Both the position numbers and the translations under genes were made by a program. 64,000 nucleotides of DNA from Branchinecta lynchi. Lineage: Eukaryota > Arthropoda > Branchiopoda > Anostraca > Branchinectidae. This document shows positions 32,991-44,204 of the stretch, piece by piece (position 1 is the first letter of the stretch; the number at the start of each line of letters is the position of its first letter). The stretch spans positions 14,922,518 through 14,986,517 of the forward strand of contig JAKZAP010000022.1 of assembly GCA_023053575.1 (NCBI GenBank), read 5' to 3'. The notes under the pieces are model-generated. The model made no database searches and had not been told where the DNA came from. It saw only the letters and a list, made by a program, of their open reading frames with translations.

Positions 32991-33153
32991 AATTAAATAA
33001 GACACAACAAATATTTATATATTTTTTATACATCGGCCAGATAAGAATGTAGCGTCATGTTGAAAACTTAGTTAATACTAAACAGTTTTGACAAGCCTTA
33101 TTTAATGTTTCTGATATTTGTGTAAAATCGGGAGCAAGGGATGGACAAGCGAA

Positions 33154-33311
33154 AGTGCGAACACACGATGAGGATTTCCCGGCCGGATTTCCTGCACTTT
33201 CATCACAAGTTGAAAAATTTCAACTTTTCCATATGGAAGTGATGATGGTGCCGCAAATCCGGCCAGGAATTCCAGTCCGGGAGCTCCCGATCCTGATCAT
33301 GTGTTCGCACT
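33154..33311. mobile_element. 158-bp foldback miniature element
   Basis: Nearly the whole segment folds on itself. AGTGCGAACACACGAT.AGGAT (left) pairs with its complement ending TGTTCGCACT (right); GGCCGGATTT pairs with AAATCCGGCC; TTTCATCAC pairs with GTGATGA. The centre has two further perfect hairpins (AAGTTGAAA/TTTCAACTT and TTCCATATGGAA). It is GC-rich against AT-rich flanks. The open frame through it is a by-product. Confidence 0.7.
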
Positions 33312-33886
33312 ATAAAGGAAAGGCGGTGGAATTTTGTAAAGTTGCATCAGTCTATTTCTTATTACATGATAAGCCGCAACTCAAGGAGGTTGGGATAGAT
33401 GACCCTAACACTAACTATTTCTAGGTGGCCTGAGGACTGGGTTTGGCTTGAGAGCAAAAGCAGGAAATATCTATAGTAGAAAAATCGAAAATAGGCGGAC
33501 TGGTGATGAAGCTATTTATTGAGAAGGAAAATAATAGAATAATGTCAGGTTCAGTTCTGCTTTAACACGGTTCACCGATATTTTATCAAATTGTATTCGG
33601 AATACCAGTCCAGTTAAAGACCAGCCAAACCTTGGGGTACAAAACTTTTTGTTACCCGGTGACCCAATGGCGTCATTTCAGTAAAATTTAGGGGGAGGGG
33701 GGCATAGACCATTTTTGGTTCTCGATCCAGTCCCAGGCTCGTTACACAGACTCCAGTCCCAGGCTCGTTACACAGACTCAAAGTCTATTTGACTTTTTGG
33801 CGTAAATTTCATTTAATTTTAGAACATACCTTAAAGCACATGATGAATTTTCAGTTCAGATATATTGTTCTTCGAAAAGACTTTTC

Positions 33887-34325
33887 CCGTGAAATCAGCG
33901 ATTTTCTTGTAAGCGCTTGTTGAATTTATCCAGCTTTCCTGCTCCACCGACGCGACTGGTGGACGGAAAATATCTGAAAACTGAGTGCGTCGTCGTTCAA
34001 AAGCGGGACCCCCCCCCTCCCCCCAAAAAAGGTCGAAAACAGAAGATAGACTTGATGGCCTACCATGTCTTACAAAATAGAAAACAGCACTTTGAAGCTT
34101 ATTATCACATCCTCATGCGTGAAAGAGTTGTAGTTGGAACTTGAAGCTTTTGTTAAAGTGTGCGTTGCCTGCCTAGCAAAACTCGGCTAGGCAGAAAATG
34201 CGCTAAAATGTCTTAGGTACAAAACGAAGCATTGGTGAATGGGGGGTATTCCAAAGCTTACGATCCCATAAGGGAGCTTGCGATAAATAAAACGCAGAAT
34301 CAGCAGAGGGGGTCCTGTAAAGTAA
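33887..34325 (+). repeat. Family H dispersed repeat, copy 1
   Basis: Shares with 44205-44927 and 54565-54968: GATTTTCTTGT.AGCGCTTGT, GGACG.AAAATAT.TGAAAACTGA, AAAACAGAAGATAGACTTGATGGCC, GTGAAAGAGTTGT and AAAACTCGGCT. A C run is inserted here near 34010. Class unknown. Confidence 0.7.
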
Positions 34326-34499
34326 GGTTATTGCTTTGCATTTTGCCTTTTGAAACCTGTTTGTCAGTAAAAAAAACATAACCCAGGAGGAAGATTGTGA
34401 AATCTAGGGGCGTCCGTCGAACCATGGTGGTCCGGTCCGATATGTTTTTATTTAAAAAACCGTAGCCATAGACATAGACGAAAATCACACGTTATCACT

Positions 34500-35225
34500 A
34501 GCCTACATATCACACATAACCACATATGCATCCAAAATCAACGACAAGAAGTTCATCACTCCATTATTTCCACAAAGGCAGTGGATTAGGTTGTTATCTG
34601 ACCTCAAAAGGCGGTTTTTAGCGACAAAACTGCTTACAAGCCTTTCTTCAATGGTTTGAAAAGTGTCTAGTCTCTTCTCAGATGTTGGATTGTCTCTCAA
34701 TGTGGAAAAATATGAATTCTTGTTTTTTAAGATCGTTCTTCTTCTCAGTCGTTGCTTGTGTGTAAACATTTTACTATCCCCCTTGCTACTTCTTTTAGGT
34801 GGCTGGGCATCGCTATCACTAATTCTCTACTGGCTCTACGACAACAAGCTGTCCTTGATGTAAAGAAAAAAAAATACAATTTTGTTACTCGAAAATGGTC
34901 GCTAACCGTGGGCGGTATAATAGACGAGCTCTTGGTCGGCTGTATTCAACCTTTTGCGACCATTCTAATTTCTATGTTTCTGGACTTTACCCTCTTCTTA
35001 AAAAGAAAGACCTTCTTTCTCTCCGAAAAAGTTATTTTCGTTACTGTAAATTCCATCTTTAACCCCCCCCCCCCCCCCCCCCCCCCCAGTACCCCCTGTT
35101 TATGTGCTGGTGTGTTTTGTATAGTTATTTTAGTATTTTATTCCGTTCTTTTCTTTATTGTACTCCACTTGTTTTCCTCTGGAATTTGTGGGTAAGAAAT
35201 AAATTATTAATTATTATTATTATTT
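34500..35225 (+). pseudogene. LINE reverse-transcriptase remnant
   Basis: Three frames each carry a piece. GLSLNVEKYEF (34687-34720) resembles the conserved block after the catalytic palm motif; FRWLGIAITNSLLALRQQ follows at 34794-34850. Then, after a frameshift near 34885, come NRGRYNRRALGRLYSTFCD and LKKKDLLSLRKSYFRYCKF to a stop at about 35062. The last block matches the fragment at 46219-46585 (YFRFCKF). It continues into a C run and a second tail ending AAATAAATTATTAATTATTATT (35195-35225). Confidence 0.7.
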
Positions 35226-35317
35226 ACGCTTTAGTTCGTAAAACGAAGACATACGGTTATTTGCGAACATCCCCGCGGCGCTATACCGGTGCGGGAGGCG
35301 GTGATATTTTTCAGGCA

Positions 35318-35646
35318 CTGGACCTGAGCTGGATGTCCGTCTCCCTGACATAAGCGATATCCTTTATTTGAAACTTCATTACCTACCACCATATATGACT
35401 AAATTCATGAGCATTCTCTACCGCAAGCTAATTACTCACAAAGGGCTCATCGGACAAGTGACTTATTCAATTAGCCCTGCCACAAGTAATCAGTACGATA
35501 TTGTTCTTAGCCGAAAACGAGATTATCTTCAAAAGGCTCTTAGAGGAGGGTCGGTATCCATCACGGACGAAATGACAGGTCCATTGTCAGAGGTCTCATC
35601 CCTCATATCTGAGGGTGACGTCGACATCAACAACTCGCACCTGTAG
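35318..35646 (+). pseudogene. Unrecognised open frame after the LINE remnant
   Basis: The plus frame ends ..DVDINNSHL at 35646 and includes KLHYLPPYMTKFMSILYRKL. I do not recognise the domain. Its position directly after the LINE remnant and tail, and the lack of splice sites or a promoter, suggest it is part of a mobile element. Confidence 0.35.
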
Positions 35647-35649
35647 TCC

Positions 35650-36149
35650 GACTGGTACTGACATTAGGGGTTAAGAAGACAGTCACAATTCGAGTCTTGT
35701 TTTCGTTTTTGATGTAGTTGTTTTTGCCACCACAGCAGACGTCCCCTATGGCGGAAGGGCAACTCTCGGCGTGTTTTTTTTTCGTTTATTGTGTGTTTGA
35801 CTCGTTTTCATGTTACAATAATTATTTGAATGCTTTTCATTGATTTTGAATTTTAATTTTTTTTTTTTATTGTAAAAAGTAAAGGTGAAAATAATAAGTT
35901 AAATGTTAAGTTATCAATAGAATTGTAAAGATAATATAATTTTAAAGTAAAAATAGAAAGAGTAAGTGCCACACTTGTGTTACTGAGTGGAGGAGGAGGG
36001 AACAAAAAAGAATATAAAAAAAGAAAAAAAGAAGAAGACAGTCACCACGTTTTGTAGGCTTGCGAAATGTTTGCCCCTTTTCTCCCCCAGTGTTATTATT
36101 CTTATTATTAAAGGACCCCTCGCACTATTTGCTCTTCAACTTGCAGTTT
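35650..36149. other. Unassigned, purine-rich end
   Basis: Ends with AAAAGAATATAAAAAAAG and (GAA)-rich text near 36000-36040, similar in style to 54320-54370. Possibly retrotransposon 3' UTR; nothing firm. Confidence 0.35.
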
Positions 36150-36390
36150 TTTACAATATTTGAATACTTTCAAACTAGGCTGTGCCTTCAACAAATAACC
36201 CACGGTTTTGACTGTTTAAGTTTTTTCCGAGACCCGTTGACTTATAGCGAAAACAGATAAACAATTTACATACCCGGTTTTTCTGATGGAAAAACTTCTC
36301 GCAGACAACCATCGACAGCGTGACACACATCGAAGGTAGCAAAACACGGCAAGTGATAAAATCAGCGTGGTTTTGTTAGAGGGATTAGAA
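36150..36390 (-). repeat. Family F dispersed repeat, copy 2
   Basis: Inverted relative to 32310-32550 and collinear along ~230 bp. Confidence 0.7.
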
Positions 36391-36690
36391 TGTACCGGAG
36401 GAAATTGGGGTCTCCGGGTTTAGAAATATTTGGAGTGATTAGGGAAGAAGGTTGCGTTAGTATTATAGCTGAGACACGTACTTTAATAGCAAAAAAAAAG
36501 GCGCAAGCCCCTACAAAACTCTATGAAAATGTCAAAACGATACTTGTCGGTTCGAACCTGTTCATCAAGTTTGATTTTGGTTTTTCATTTTGTTTTACTC
36601 TCTCTTCTTCTTTATATATTTAAATTTGAAACCATTGGGTATTTTCTTCTCTCCTCTCTTCTTTTTTCTTTCTTGATTTATTTACTTTTA

Positions 36691-36816
36691 ACAAGCATTG
36701 CCAGGAAGAGCCGAAAAACCGCCAAAACCTGCTGAATTTTTCCCATGTCATGACGACAAAAAAAAGTCAGCAGATGCTTTTCTGACGGTATTTTTGCTCT
36801 TCCTGGCAATGCTTGT
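36691..36816. mobile_element. 126-bp Tc1/mariner-like MITE
   Basis: A 21-bp perfect terminal inverted repeat begins ACAAGCATTGCCAGGAAGAG at each end and continues imperfectly (AAAA..ACCG). It is flanked by TA on both sides (36689-36690 and 36817-36818). TA duplications and this size fit non-autonomous Tc1/mariner elements. No coding capacity. Confidence 0.8.
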
Positions 36817-36879
36817 TATTCATAACATTTCATGTATAACACTTTTAGTGATAATAGATAACATCCCGTGTTGTCTGTT

Positions 36880-37290
36880 GCGTGTTGTCTGTTGAAACCG
36901 CGCATCCTTGTGTTGTCTGTTTTGAAACTTCTGACAGTGCTGCCATCATCAGAGCCTCGTTTTGTTGCAATAACGCTGCCGCATCGCTGCTGCAGCACTT
37001 CTTTGCTTTTGCACAATATGCGTTTTTGGATTCACTTACTTCTTGGTTGAAGCGGCAGCGCTGCAGCACCTTGCAGGGAAGCACGGACTTGGTCGATGAG
37101 CAAGTCGTGATTCTCGAGAAACGCTGCCGTCTTCCTAGGAAGCAGTGCAGTGCAAAAACGGATGTAGAAAGAATCAGTCCGGAATCGGCCGAGAAGTGGA
37201 CCTGCAGCATGCAACAAAAACGAGGCTCAGATAGAAGCGTGCTGCTCGAAGCAGATTTCAGTAAACACCTTCCCAAGACAACTTGAGTAC
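36880..37290. other. GC-richer patch open on both strands
   Basis: Frames are open on both strands (plus 36882-37286, minus 36845-37276) with no recognised domain. An inverted pair, GAGCCTCGTTTTGTTGCA (36952-36969) and TGCAACAAAAACGAGGCTC (37210-37228), brackets most of it, and (CTG/CAG)-rich palindromes such as GCTGCAGCA recur. It looks more like a repeat than a gene. Confidence 0.4.
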
Positions 37291-38569
37291 GTTTTCTTAA
37301 AGATCAAAATATAATAAAGGACTTGTTAATTTTAAATTAAATTTGGTACTATAGGACCCTAAGTTACGATCATTAGACCGTCAGGGGCTTTAATGACACA
37401 CCATCATGCAGAAAAAAATCCACAAACTTCTTACTCGGATTTCGCGTTAACTTGGCCTTAGATGATGATGACCCTAGATCGCGCAAAAAACTTCTCCTTA
37501 CTCTTTCCTTCAGTGTACCAGTCCTCTTATCAGTCTTCCGGTTCCCTTTTTATACCTCTTTTTATCAATTGTTCCGCCTCCACCATCCCCTCCCGTCCTC
37601 CCGTTGCGTCCCATCTTGTAGTCGATACCGGTAGTTTTCAACTGAATTTAGAAGGCTAGGACTCGTTGTTGTATTGTTGTATGTTGTAGATGACGTTGTA
37701 CAACGAATAAGTTCATAAATAACTATACAATAAATGGTATTATTTGAGTGCGAAAGCTTGGGAAAATTAGATTGAAATCCAGGGCATGACAAAGGCTCGT
37801 TGACGAAAAAAAAAATAGAAACTCGGATTTCCGATTTAATCACCTCAAATGTTGCTCGGTGCTTCTAACCCCTGAATCCTAAGGATCAATATTATGTCAA
37901 CATGACCCTAGATCCCGGCCTTTTAGCCTGAAGAAAACCATCAGACAAGTATGGAGGCTTCGCACCATGAGCCTAATGATATGCGATCTGATCGAATCCT
38001 GTGATATCAAGTCGATAAGAGGATGTATTAACCTGATAATGCTAAAGGTGATGTTATAATCTGTAAACGTGTCGTTTACATGCTTAGAGGGGTATACTAA
38101 AAGGTTTATTTGAATACATTATCCTACAGTCGGAGACGATCATTTTTGGTTAAAAGAAGGCGATTCGGAAGTACTCTCAAATTTCCAGTGCTAGGTTCAA
38201 GTTGCAAATTTAAATCACGAGTTGTTATGACTGTGGGCCTATCTAGTGGCGTGATCTGGAATCACTTGTATGGACGCTGTAATAACTGTTGAAAAAGCAA
38301 AGGGAAGGCCAAATATTTTTTGTATATAAAAAGAGTTAAAACAAAATAAATATATTACAGTTTCGATTTCTTTACGGGACCCCTCGAACCTATAACCATT
38401 GTAACATACTTCCGTAACTGCATTCATTATTTCTTTAGCCCGGAGACCTACATTTCTACATTATCCTGCCCTCTCAGCCCATGAAATTATTAGCCAGTTT
38501 TTCATTCCTGAACCCGATTAACGTGCTTGTCACTGTGTACAAATTTCAAGTTTATTTAGTATGTTTTTT
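37291..38569. other. Unassigned sequence
   Basis: No gene or clear repeat is seen. Confidence 0.35.
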
Positions 38570-38700
38570 ATTTATATGAAAAGAATGTTGTCGTGTTTAT
38601 TTACATTGTTTTGTTTAAATGTTTTAATATGTATATTTTACTTTTGTATTTTATTCATACTCCGCTGTTACGCAAAAAGCGGGTCATAAATAAATACAAA
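38570..38700 (+). mobile_element. Retrotransposon tail
   Basis: ACTCCGCTGTTACGCAAAAAGCGGGTCATAAATAAATAC in pieces: a CCGC/GCGG stem and AATAAA, then a TA-rich tail. Same plan as the 372 family but on the plus strand. Confidence 0.6.
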
Positions 38701-38786
38701 TTATATACATTATTATATACATATTTTTTTACGCTCTCAACCCGCAAACTACACCTCTCTGATCTTTGACTTGTCACTATTCACTA

Positions 38787-38953
38787 CACTGTAAAAAGTT
38801 TCTCTGAATTAGGATTAAAGTTAACTGAAATATTTACTATTGAGATTAATCTTATCTCTACAGGGATAAGATTAATCCAAATTAGAGATAATCTTATCTC
38901 AGTAGAGACAAGATCAATCCTAGTAGCAAATACTACAAGATTTTTTTACACTG
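38787..38953. mobile_element. Inverted-repeat MITE with internal hairpins
   Basis: Starts CACTGTAAAAAG; reverse complement of the end starts CAGTGTAAAAAA. TA flanks both sides (38785-38786, 38954-38955). The interior has GATTAATCTTATCTC pairing with GGGATAAGATTAATCC and related inverted copies. The interior resembles 3847-3912. Superfamily not assigned. Confidence 0.65.
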
Positions 38954-39119
38954 TAGTTTCCATGCGGATTACGCTCCTGGCGAGTGTTCGATCATTATGC
39001 TATTGATGCGTAAAACCAATTTTCTGAATTTTTCCAACTTTTGCGAAAAGTCAGTAGGCCTAGGAAAAGGCTTAAAATGGCCAAAGCCGTGGATAATTTA
39101 TTCAAATAATTTGTACAGC

Positions 39120-39291
39120 ATTAAGATAGTATTAAGAAAGAAATAGAAAACCGTGATTTTCGGGGTTTTTTCTTGATCAGCTAATTATCCCTTTAGGATG
39201 ATGTGCGAAAAAAACCCCGAAAATCACGGTTTTCTATTTCTTTCGTAAGGAATGGTCAGCTTGGCTTCAAACCTTATATTAAGATAGTATT
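39120..39291. mobile_element. Foldback insertion with 14-bp direct repeats
   Basis: ATTAAGATAGTATT occurs at 39120-39133 and 39278-39291. Between them is a 37/38-nt inverted repeat (39136-39172 and 39207-39244, including AACCGTGATTTTCGGGG), a 34-nt loop and a tail GAATGGTCAGCTTGGCTTC. The relative at 18890-19035 has the loop in the opposite orientation. A long variable duplication suggests retrotransposition with 5' inversion rather than a cut-and-paste transposon. Confidence 0.65.
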
Positions 39292-39995
39292 GACTATTGG
39301 AACATGATGAGTAAATAGTGCGAATGTATTTATAGTAATTTATAATTTGTTATCAGGATAGGATATACGGAAACTGTTTCCACTGCGACTTGTGCTTTAA
39401 GCCCCTTTGACGGTAGAGCCGGCAGACCTCACCTTAGGCCCAATGCCACCGAGTGAACCGGGATAGATCATGGAATGGGGACGTGCTGATTTGTTTGGAC
39501 GACCATCCACTTTCTGTTACTTCCTCAAATCCCTTGAGGAAAGCACGAGTTGAATATCTCATTACGTTATGCAATAGTTACTGCATGGGGTATATAATAG
39601 GTGATGGATCGATATGAGCCTTCACACTTTATCCATAACTACTCATAACAGGATTCAAATTTAGGTATTTCAAACATAACCACAATCTCCATAGGCTAAT
39701 TGGACTTCATGGGGTAGACTGTGGTATTTAACTGAAGAAAGTGTTACACGTAAGCAGTATCCTTTAACTGAAGAACCAAGCTGCTAGGACCTGCAGAGTG
39801 TGTTCCACCCTTGTAACAGTAGTAGCTATTTACTTACTATTTTCGTCCCAACCTCTTGAAAAATTACTACGCTGACTGTTCCAACCTTCTCGAAATAGTA
39901 ACTATTTGCTTACCATGTTCGTGAGCATAGTATATATATATATATTTTATTTATAACCCGCCAAATACAGAATGTGGTGGTAGAGTAAAGGGTAA
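39292..39995. other. Unassigned, with a family I relative and a LINE tail
   Basis: 39785-39915 contains GTGTTCCACCCTTG, TTACTACGCTGACTG and CCAACCTTCTCGAAATAGTAAC, related to the 22084 array borders. 39929-39995 is a minus-strand LINE tail (GGCGGGTTATAAATAAAATATATA). Confidence 0.5.
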
Positions 39996-40080
39996 TACTG
40001 TATAAGCGTTGTAACTACGAATCTCGGTGACGTGATTGGCACGATTAGCCTGTGGCACGATGTGTGCAAATGTGTTTCAG

Positions 40081-40615
40081 CCCTTACTTTCACACTGCTG
40101 CGATTTCGCGCAAAATTTTGCGTCATGCGACATACGACTCAAATCGTGCGACAAGCAACGCAGAACTTTGAGTTTTGTCGCAATGTCGGATGCAATGAAA
40201 TATTTTAACTGATCCGCATAACGCAAGCGATTCTTGAGGGAAAGAAAAGAAAAAAGAAAGATTAGTTAATTTTCAAGACAAAAAATTGCTCTACCTTGAT
40301 CTGACTGTAATCCTAGGATGGCTGAATGCAAAATATATTCCGAAAAAACTTGTATTAACCTGTTTTGAACAAGATGACATGGGGTTTGACTGAAAATTTT
40401 CTAATGATGGGTGGTATTCAGATCGGTAATCTCCCAGCATCTTCGGAGGTTGTTTCTCAAGGGTTTCTTTGTAATTTTGCAAAATAGTCTCGACGAAAAA
40501 TTTCGTTCTCCATTTGCGTCGGCGTGGTAGTGGGAAGGTCCATGCGATTCTGTCGCACGTCGGAACATCAAAGAAAAAATCGTGTCGCATATGAAGCACC
40601 AGTGTGAACCAAGGG
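40081..40615. mobile_element. Family C inverted-repeat element, copy 1
   Basis: Left end CCCTTACTTTCACACTGCTGC; reverse complement of the right end CCCTTGGTTCACACTGGTGC. The interior shares TGCGACATA.GAC, AAATCGTGCGACAAGCAACG and GTCGCA.TGTCGGATGCA with 59541-60210. It is about 535 bp with no transposase. No clear target duplication is seen. Confidence 0.7.
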
Positions 40616-40857
40616 TTACGCAGAGAAGCCAGGATCCGGTGACGTCATGTAGAGTAACTATATGATAGGCGAGAGGAGAGGAGGGGGGCACACGCTGAAA
40701 GTGTTTCACGATGAAAATGTGTCAGGTTGGAGGTGTTTTGCTTGCCTTTATAGGCTGTGGCAAACTTTTTCCTAAGCCAACTACGCAGTTGCCTAGAGTA
40801 AAGTAGGGAGCCGAAGTAGTAATTATGATGTGTAGCCTAATTAAGTATAATTCGTAT

Positions 40858-41615
40858 TTACGATTACATCGCAAAAGTTGTCCGTCTGTCCGTTCGTCCG
40901 TCCGTCCGTCTGTAAACACGATAACTCTCGAAGGGAATGAGATATTTTGATGAAACTTGTCGCGAGGATTCTTTTGGTCAAGAGTAAGGTCGAGTTCGTA
41001 GATGGCTTTATAGCCCTACAATCAGGGGTGGGGGAGGGGGTTTAAATTAAGATGCAAGACAAATATTTTAAACAGCTAATGTGAAATTCGATTATGGGGT
41101 AAGAAGACATGCTGAACACTATGGTGAAAAGTAGTTCGTCCGGAATCCGGCTAAAACCGGAAAGTCTGTTAAAAGTAAAAGCATTATTTGAAGTTGAGGG
41201 CTAAGAAGGCATGCTGGAAACTTCTGTGAAAATCATTTTATACCCAGACAAAGGCCAAAACCGGAAAAATTTTTTAAAATGAAAAGGTTTATTTGTAGTT
41301 GATTAGATGTCCGATTTCGAGGTAAGAGGAGATGCTGAATTCATATAAGACAATCGTTTTTGCCCGGACATATAGTTCGACCGGAATCCGGCTGAGACCG
41401 GAAAATTTGTTATAAGTAGAATTTTTATTTTAAGCTGATGAGATGTTCTATATAGGGGCAAGTAGATGCGCTGATTCGATTTTGAGCTTTATTTTTTTTT
41501 TGCCGGACTGGTAGTTCCGGATTTCGGCCGAAACCGGAGTTTCGTCAGAATATACCCAATTGTCTGGATCAAATATTAAGTTTTTTGGGATCCCATCGAA
41601 ACCTTTGGTCTTGTT
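40858..41615 (+). repeat. Family A element, copy 2
   Basis: Begins ATCGCAAAAGTTGTCCGTCTG with CCGTC repeats (the GGGATCCC head is missing) and ends GGGATCCCATCGAAACCTTTGGTCTTGTT in the standard form. About four internal units. Confidence 0.8.
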
Positions 41616-42769
41616 TTTTCAGTTATCATCTTATTTGCCGATGTGTTTTTGGAAGATTAAAGCATAGGTAGCCTACATATATAAAGTGAAATACAGTAAT
41701 AGATGCATCTCGAAATAGCGTTCTTGTCAACCACACAGTATTTCACATCTATAATAACTGAAGCTACGGATTTGTGACGAAAAAGAACGTTTATTTACTT
41801 CAGTTATTTGTATTATAGTTTTGCGTAGAGCCACTAGTTTTGGAGAAAACATTGTCGTGACTACAATTTTGACAGTAGAACAAATCCTGCAAATAATGAG
41901 AATGAAATGATTAGTTTTTAGAGTTGACTATTTATATAGGTATATTTTGTGGTACAATCACCTTTTGTATGGCTTGTAGCTTCAAACCATTAATCGGTGA
42001 AATCAACAAAAAGCCGAAGAGAGAGGCGGGAGAAACAAAAATATAATAAAAAACACACATACAGAAGAATTCTACTCAGAATGTTATATACACACCAAAC
42101 AGAACATTATAGTTGTGTTTTTGCAGATACCATGGCTTAAAGTTGGTTTCGCAGTTACCGTGGTACCTGATTTTTGCAGTTTGGCAATGGCTAAGCAAAC
42201 GTAGTATCAGATACCCCGGTAACTGCAATAACGACAAAATACAGATCCAGTTACCTTGGTATCAGATACCATGGAACCTGCCAACTTATATCTCAACTCC
42301 GTACCCCCCCCCCCAAAAAAAAAAAAAAAAAAAAAAAACAGATGACTCTCCATAGTCTGTCTGTATGATAAACCTCCCGAACCGCCGAAAGTCGCCAAAG
42401 GTTTTCTTTTCCATATTTTTTTTTTTACCAAATCCTCCTCTTCGATATTCTCGCCCAGATATCTCATGTCTTGTACACAATAATAATGACATTAATGACC
42501 CAACAAATGAAAATACCCTTCCCGTGCAATTGCCCATAGGGAAAAAATAAGGACCACAACGTAACTTACCTTTCCCTATTTATCTCCTTCGTTTCAATGG
42601 GTTTCGCTACTATCGTGAAAGTAAGTTGAAAATCTACGAACCCTAAATGTTTCGTGAATGTTTGTAAGTATGACTAAAGGATTTAGTCTCAGGAATGAAA
42701 GTTTAGCTTAGTTTACGTACCATAGTATTCCTAGAGGTGTAATAGTTTATTTGTGAAGTGTGACGTGTA
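41616..42769. other. Unassigned, with palindromic ATACC repeats
   Basis: 42120-42290 has repeated GATACCATGG, CAGTTACCGTGGTACC and GTATCAGATACC phrases; similar text is near 59130-59210 and 60290-60360. A C10-A22 junction lies at 42305-42340. No gene. Confidence 0.4.
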
Positions 42770-42822
42770 TTAAATCTTGTATGGCCTTTTGGCTCAATAA
42801 ACAAGCATTATTATTATTATTA
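42770..42822 (+). mobile_element. Retrotransposon tail with (ATT)n
   Basis: TGTATGGCCTTTTGGCTCAATAAACAAGC in pieces, then (ATT)5. Stem GGCC/GGC, AATAAA and microsatellite. Confidence 0.6.
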
Positions 42823-42912
42823 CCGATGAAATGTGAGGATAGGAAATGTTGAGTATCGATGTTGGGTATTTCTTTAGGTCCGCTGACTTCTAGCAAAAAC
42901 ACGAATACACGG

Positions 42913-44077
42913 TTTTTGGGATCCCAAAACGTAAGTGGAGGGATACCTATGACATCGCAAAAGTTGTCCGTCTGTCCGTCCGTCCGTCTGTAAGCACGAT
43001 AACTCTCGAAGGGAATGAGATATTTTGATGAAACTTGGTGTGAGGATTGTTGGGTCGTCGGACCAGTCAAGTTCGTAGATGGGCTTTGTAGCCCTACATT
43101 AAGGGGTGGGGTTCAAATTAAGGGGCAAACAAAATATTTTGAAACAGCTAATGTGATAGTCGATTATGGAGTAAGAAGACATGATGAGCACGATGGTGAA
43201 AACCATTTTGTCATCGGACGAGTAGTTCGCCAGAAATCCGGCTAAAACCGGAAAGTTTGTTAAAAGTAATAGTTTTATTTTAAGTTGATTAGATGTTCGA
43301 TTTAGGTGTAGGAAGACATGCTGAAGACTATGGTGAAAACCATTTTCTCGACGGACAAGTAGTTCGCCCAGAATCCGGCCGAAACCGGAAAGTTTGTTAA
43401 AATTAGAAGTTTTATTTGGAGTTGATTAGATGTTCGATCTAGGGCAAGAAGACATGCTGAACACTTGCGTGAAAACAGTTTTCTACCCGGACATGTAGTT
43501 CGCCCGGAATCCGGCGAAAACCGGAAAGTTGGTTAAAAGTAAAAGTTTAATTTGAAGTTGATTAAATATGTGATTATGGGTAAGAAAACATGACGAACAG
43601 AATGATGAAAATCATTTTCTCGCCGGACAACTAGTTCGCCCGGAATCCGGCCAAAACCGGAAAATTGGTTAAAAGCAATAGTTCGATTAGATGACAGATT
43701 AATGGGTAAGAAGAGAGGCTGAATCGGTATATGACAATGGTTTTATACCCGGACATATAATTATTCCGGAATTCGGTTGTAACCGGATTTTTTTTAAGTC
43801 AAACTTTTATTCAAAGTTGATTAGATGTTATTTATAGGGATAAGGAGATACGCTGGTTTTGTTTCTGTATTTTTTTTGCTGGACTAGTAGTTCGCTCGGG
43901 AATCGGCAGGAAGTCTCGGTCAGTATCGTCAAAATAGATAAGGCCTATAGAGGTATATCTGAATTTGGTTTTCTCTGATGATTAGTCTGTCCAAGACTGG
44001 ATCTGGTGAAGACAAGACTCGATTGTCTGAATCAAATATTAGATTTTTGGGATCCCATCGACACCTTTGGTCTTGTT
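42913..44077 (+). repeat. Family A element, most complete copy
   Basis: 1,165 bp. Head TTTTTGGGATCCCAAAACG, then (CCGT)n, then 'CACGATAACTCTCGAAGG' and GAGATATTTTGATGAAACTTGG. About six tandem ~135-bp units follow, each with GACATG.TGA, a GACAAGTAGTTCGCC-like phrase and GGAATCCGGCC.AAACCGGAAA. The end is TTTTTGGGATCCCATCGACACC..CTTGTT. The single TTAA at 43118-43121 is the empty site for the insertion seen in the 52071 copy. Confidence 0.85.
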
Positions 44078-44204
44078 CTAGTGTGAGCTACTCACAAATC
44101 GTCAGGAGCATGTTCCGGAACGAGCATCTACTAGAAACGACACTTTCACTATGAAATGGCTCCGAAATATCAGTTTTCAAAAATACCATTAGTTGCCATG
44201 TCAA

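Noticed and set aside
33155..33424. 89-codon plus frame
   Set aside because: Most of it lies in the 158-bp foldback element; no domain.
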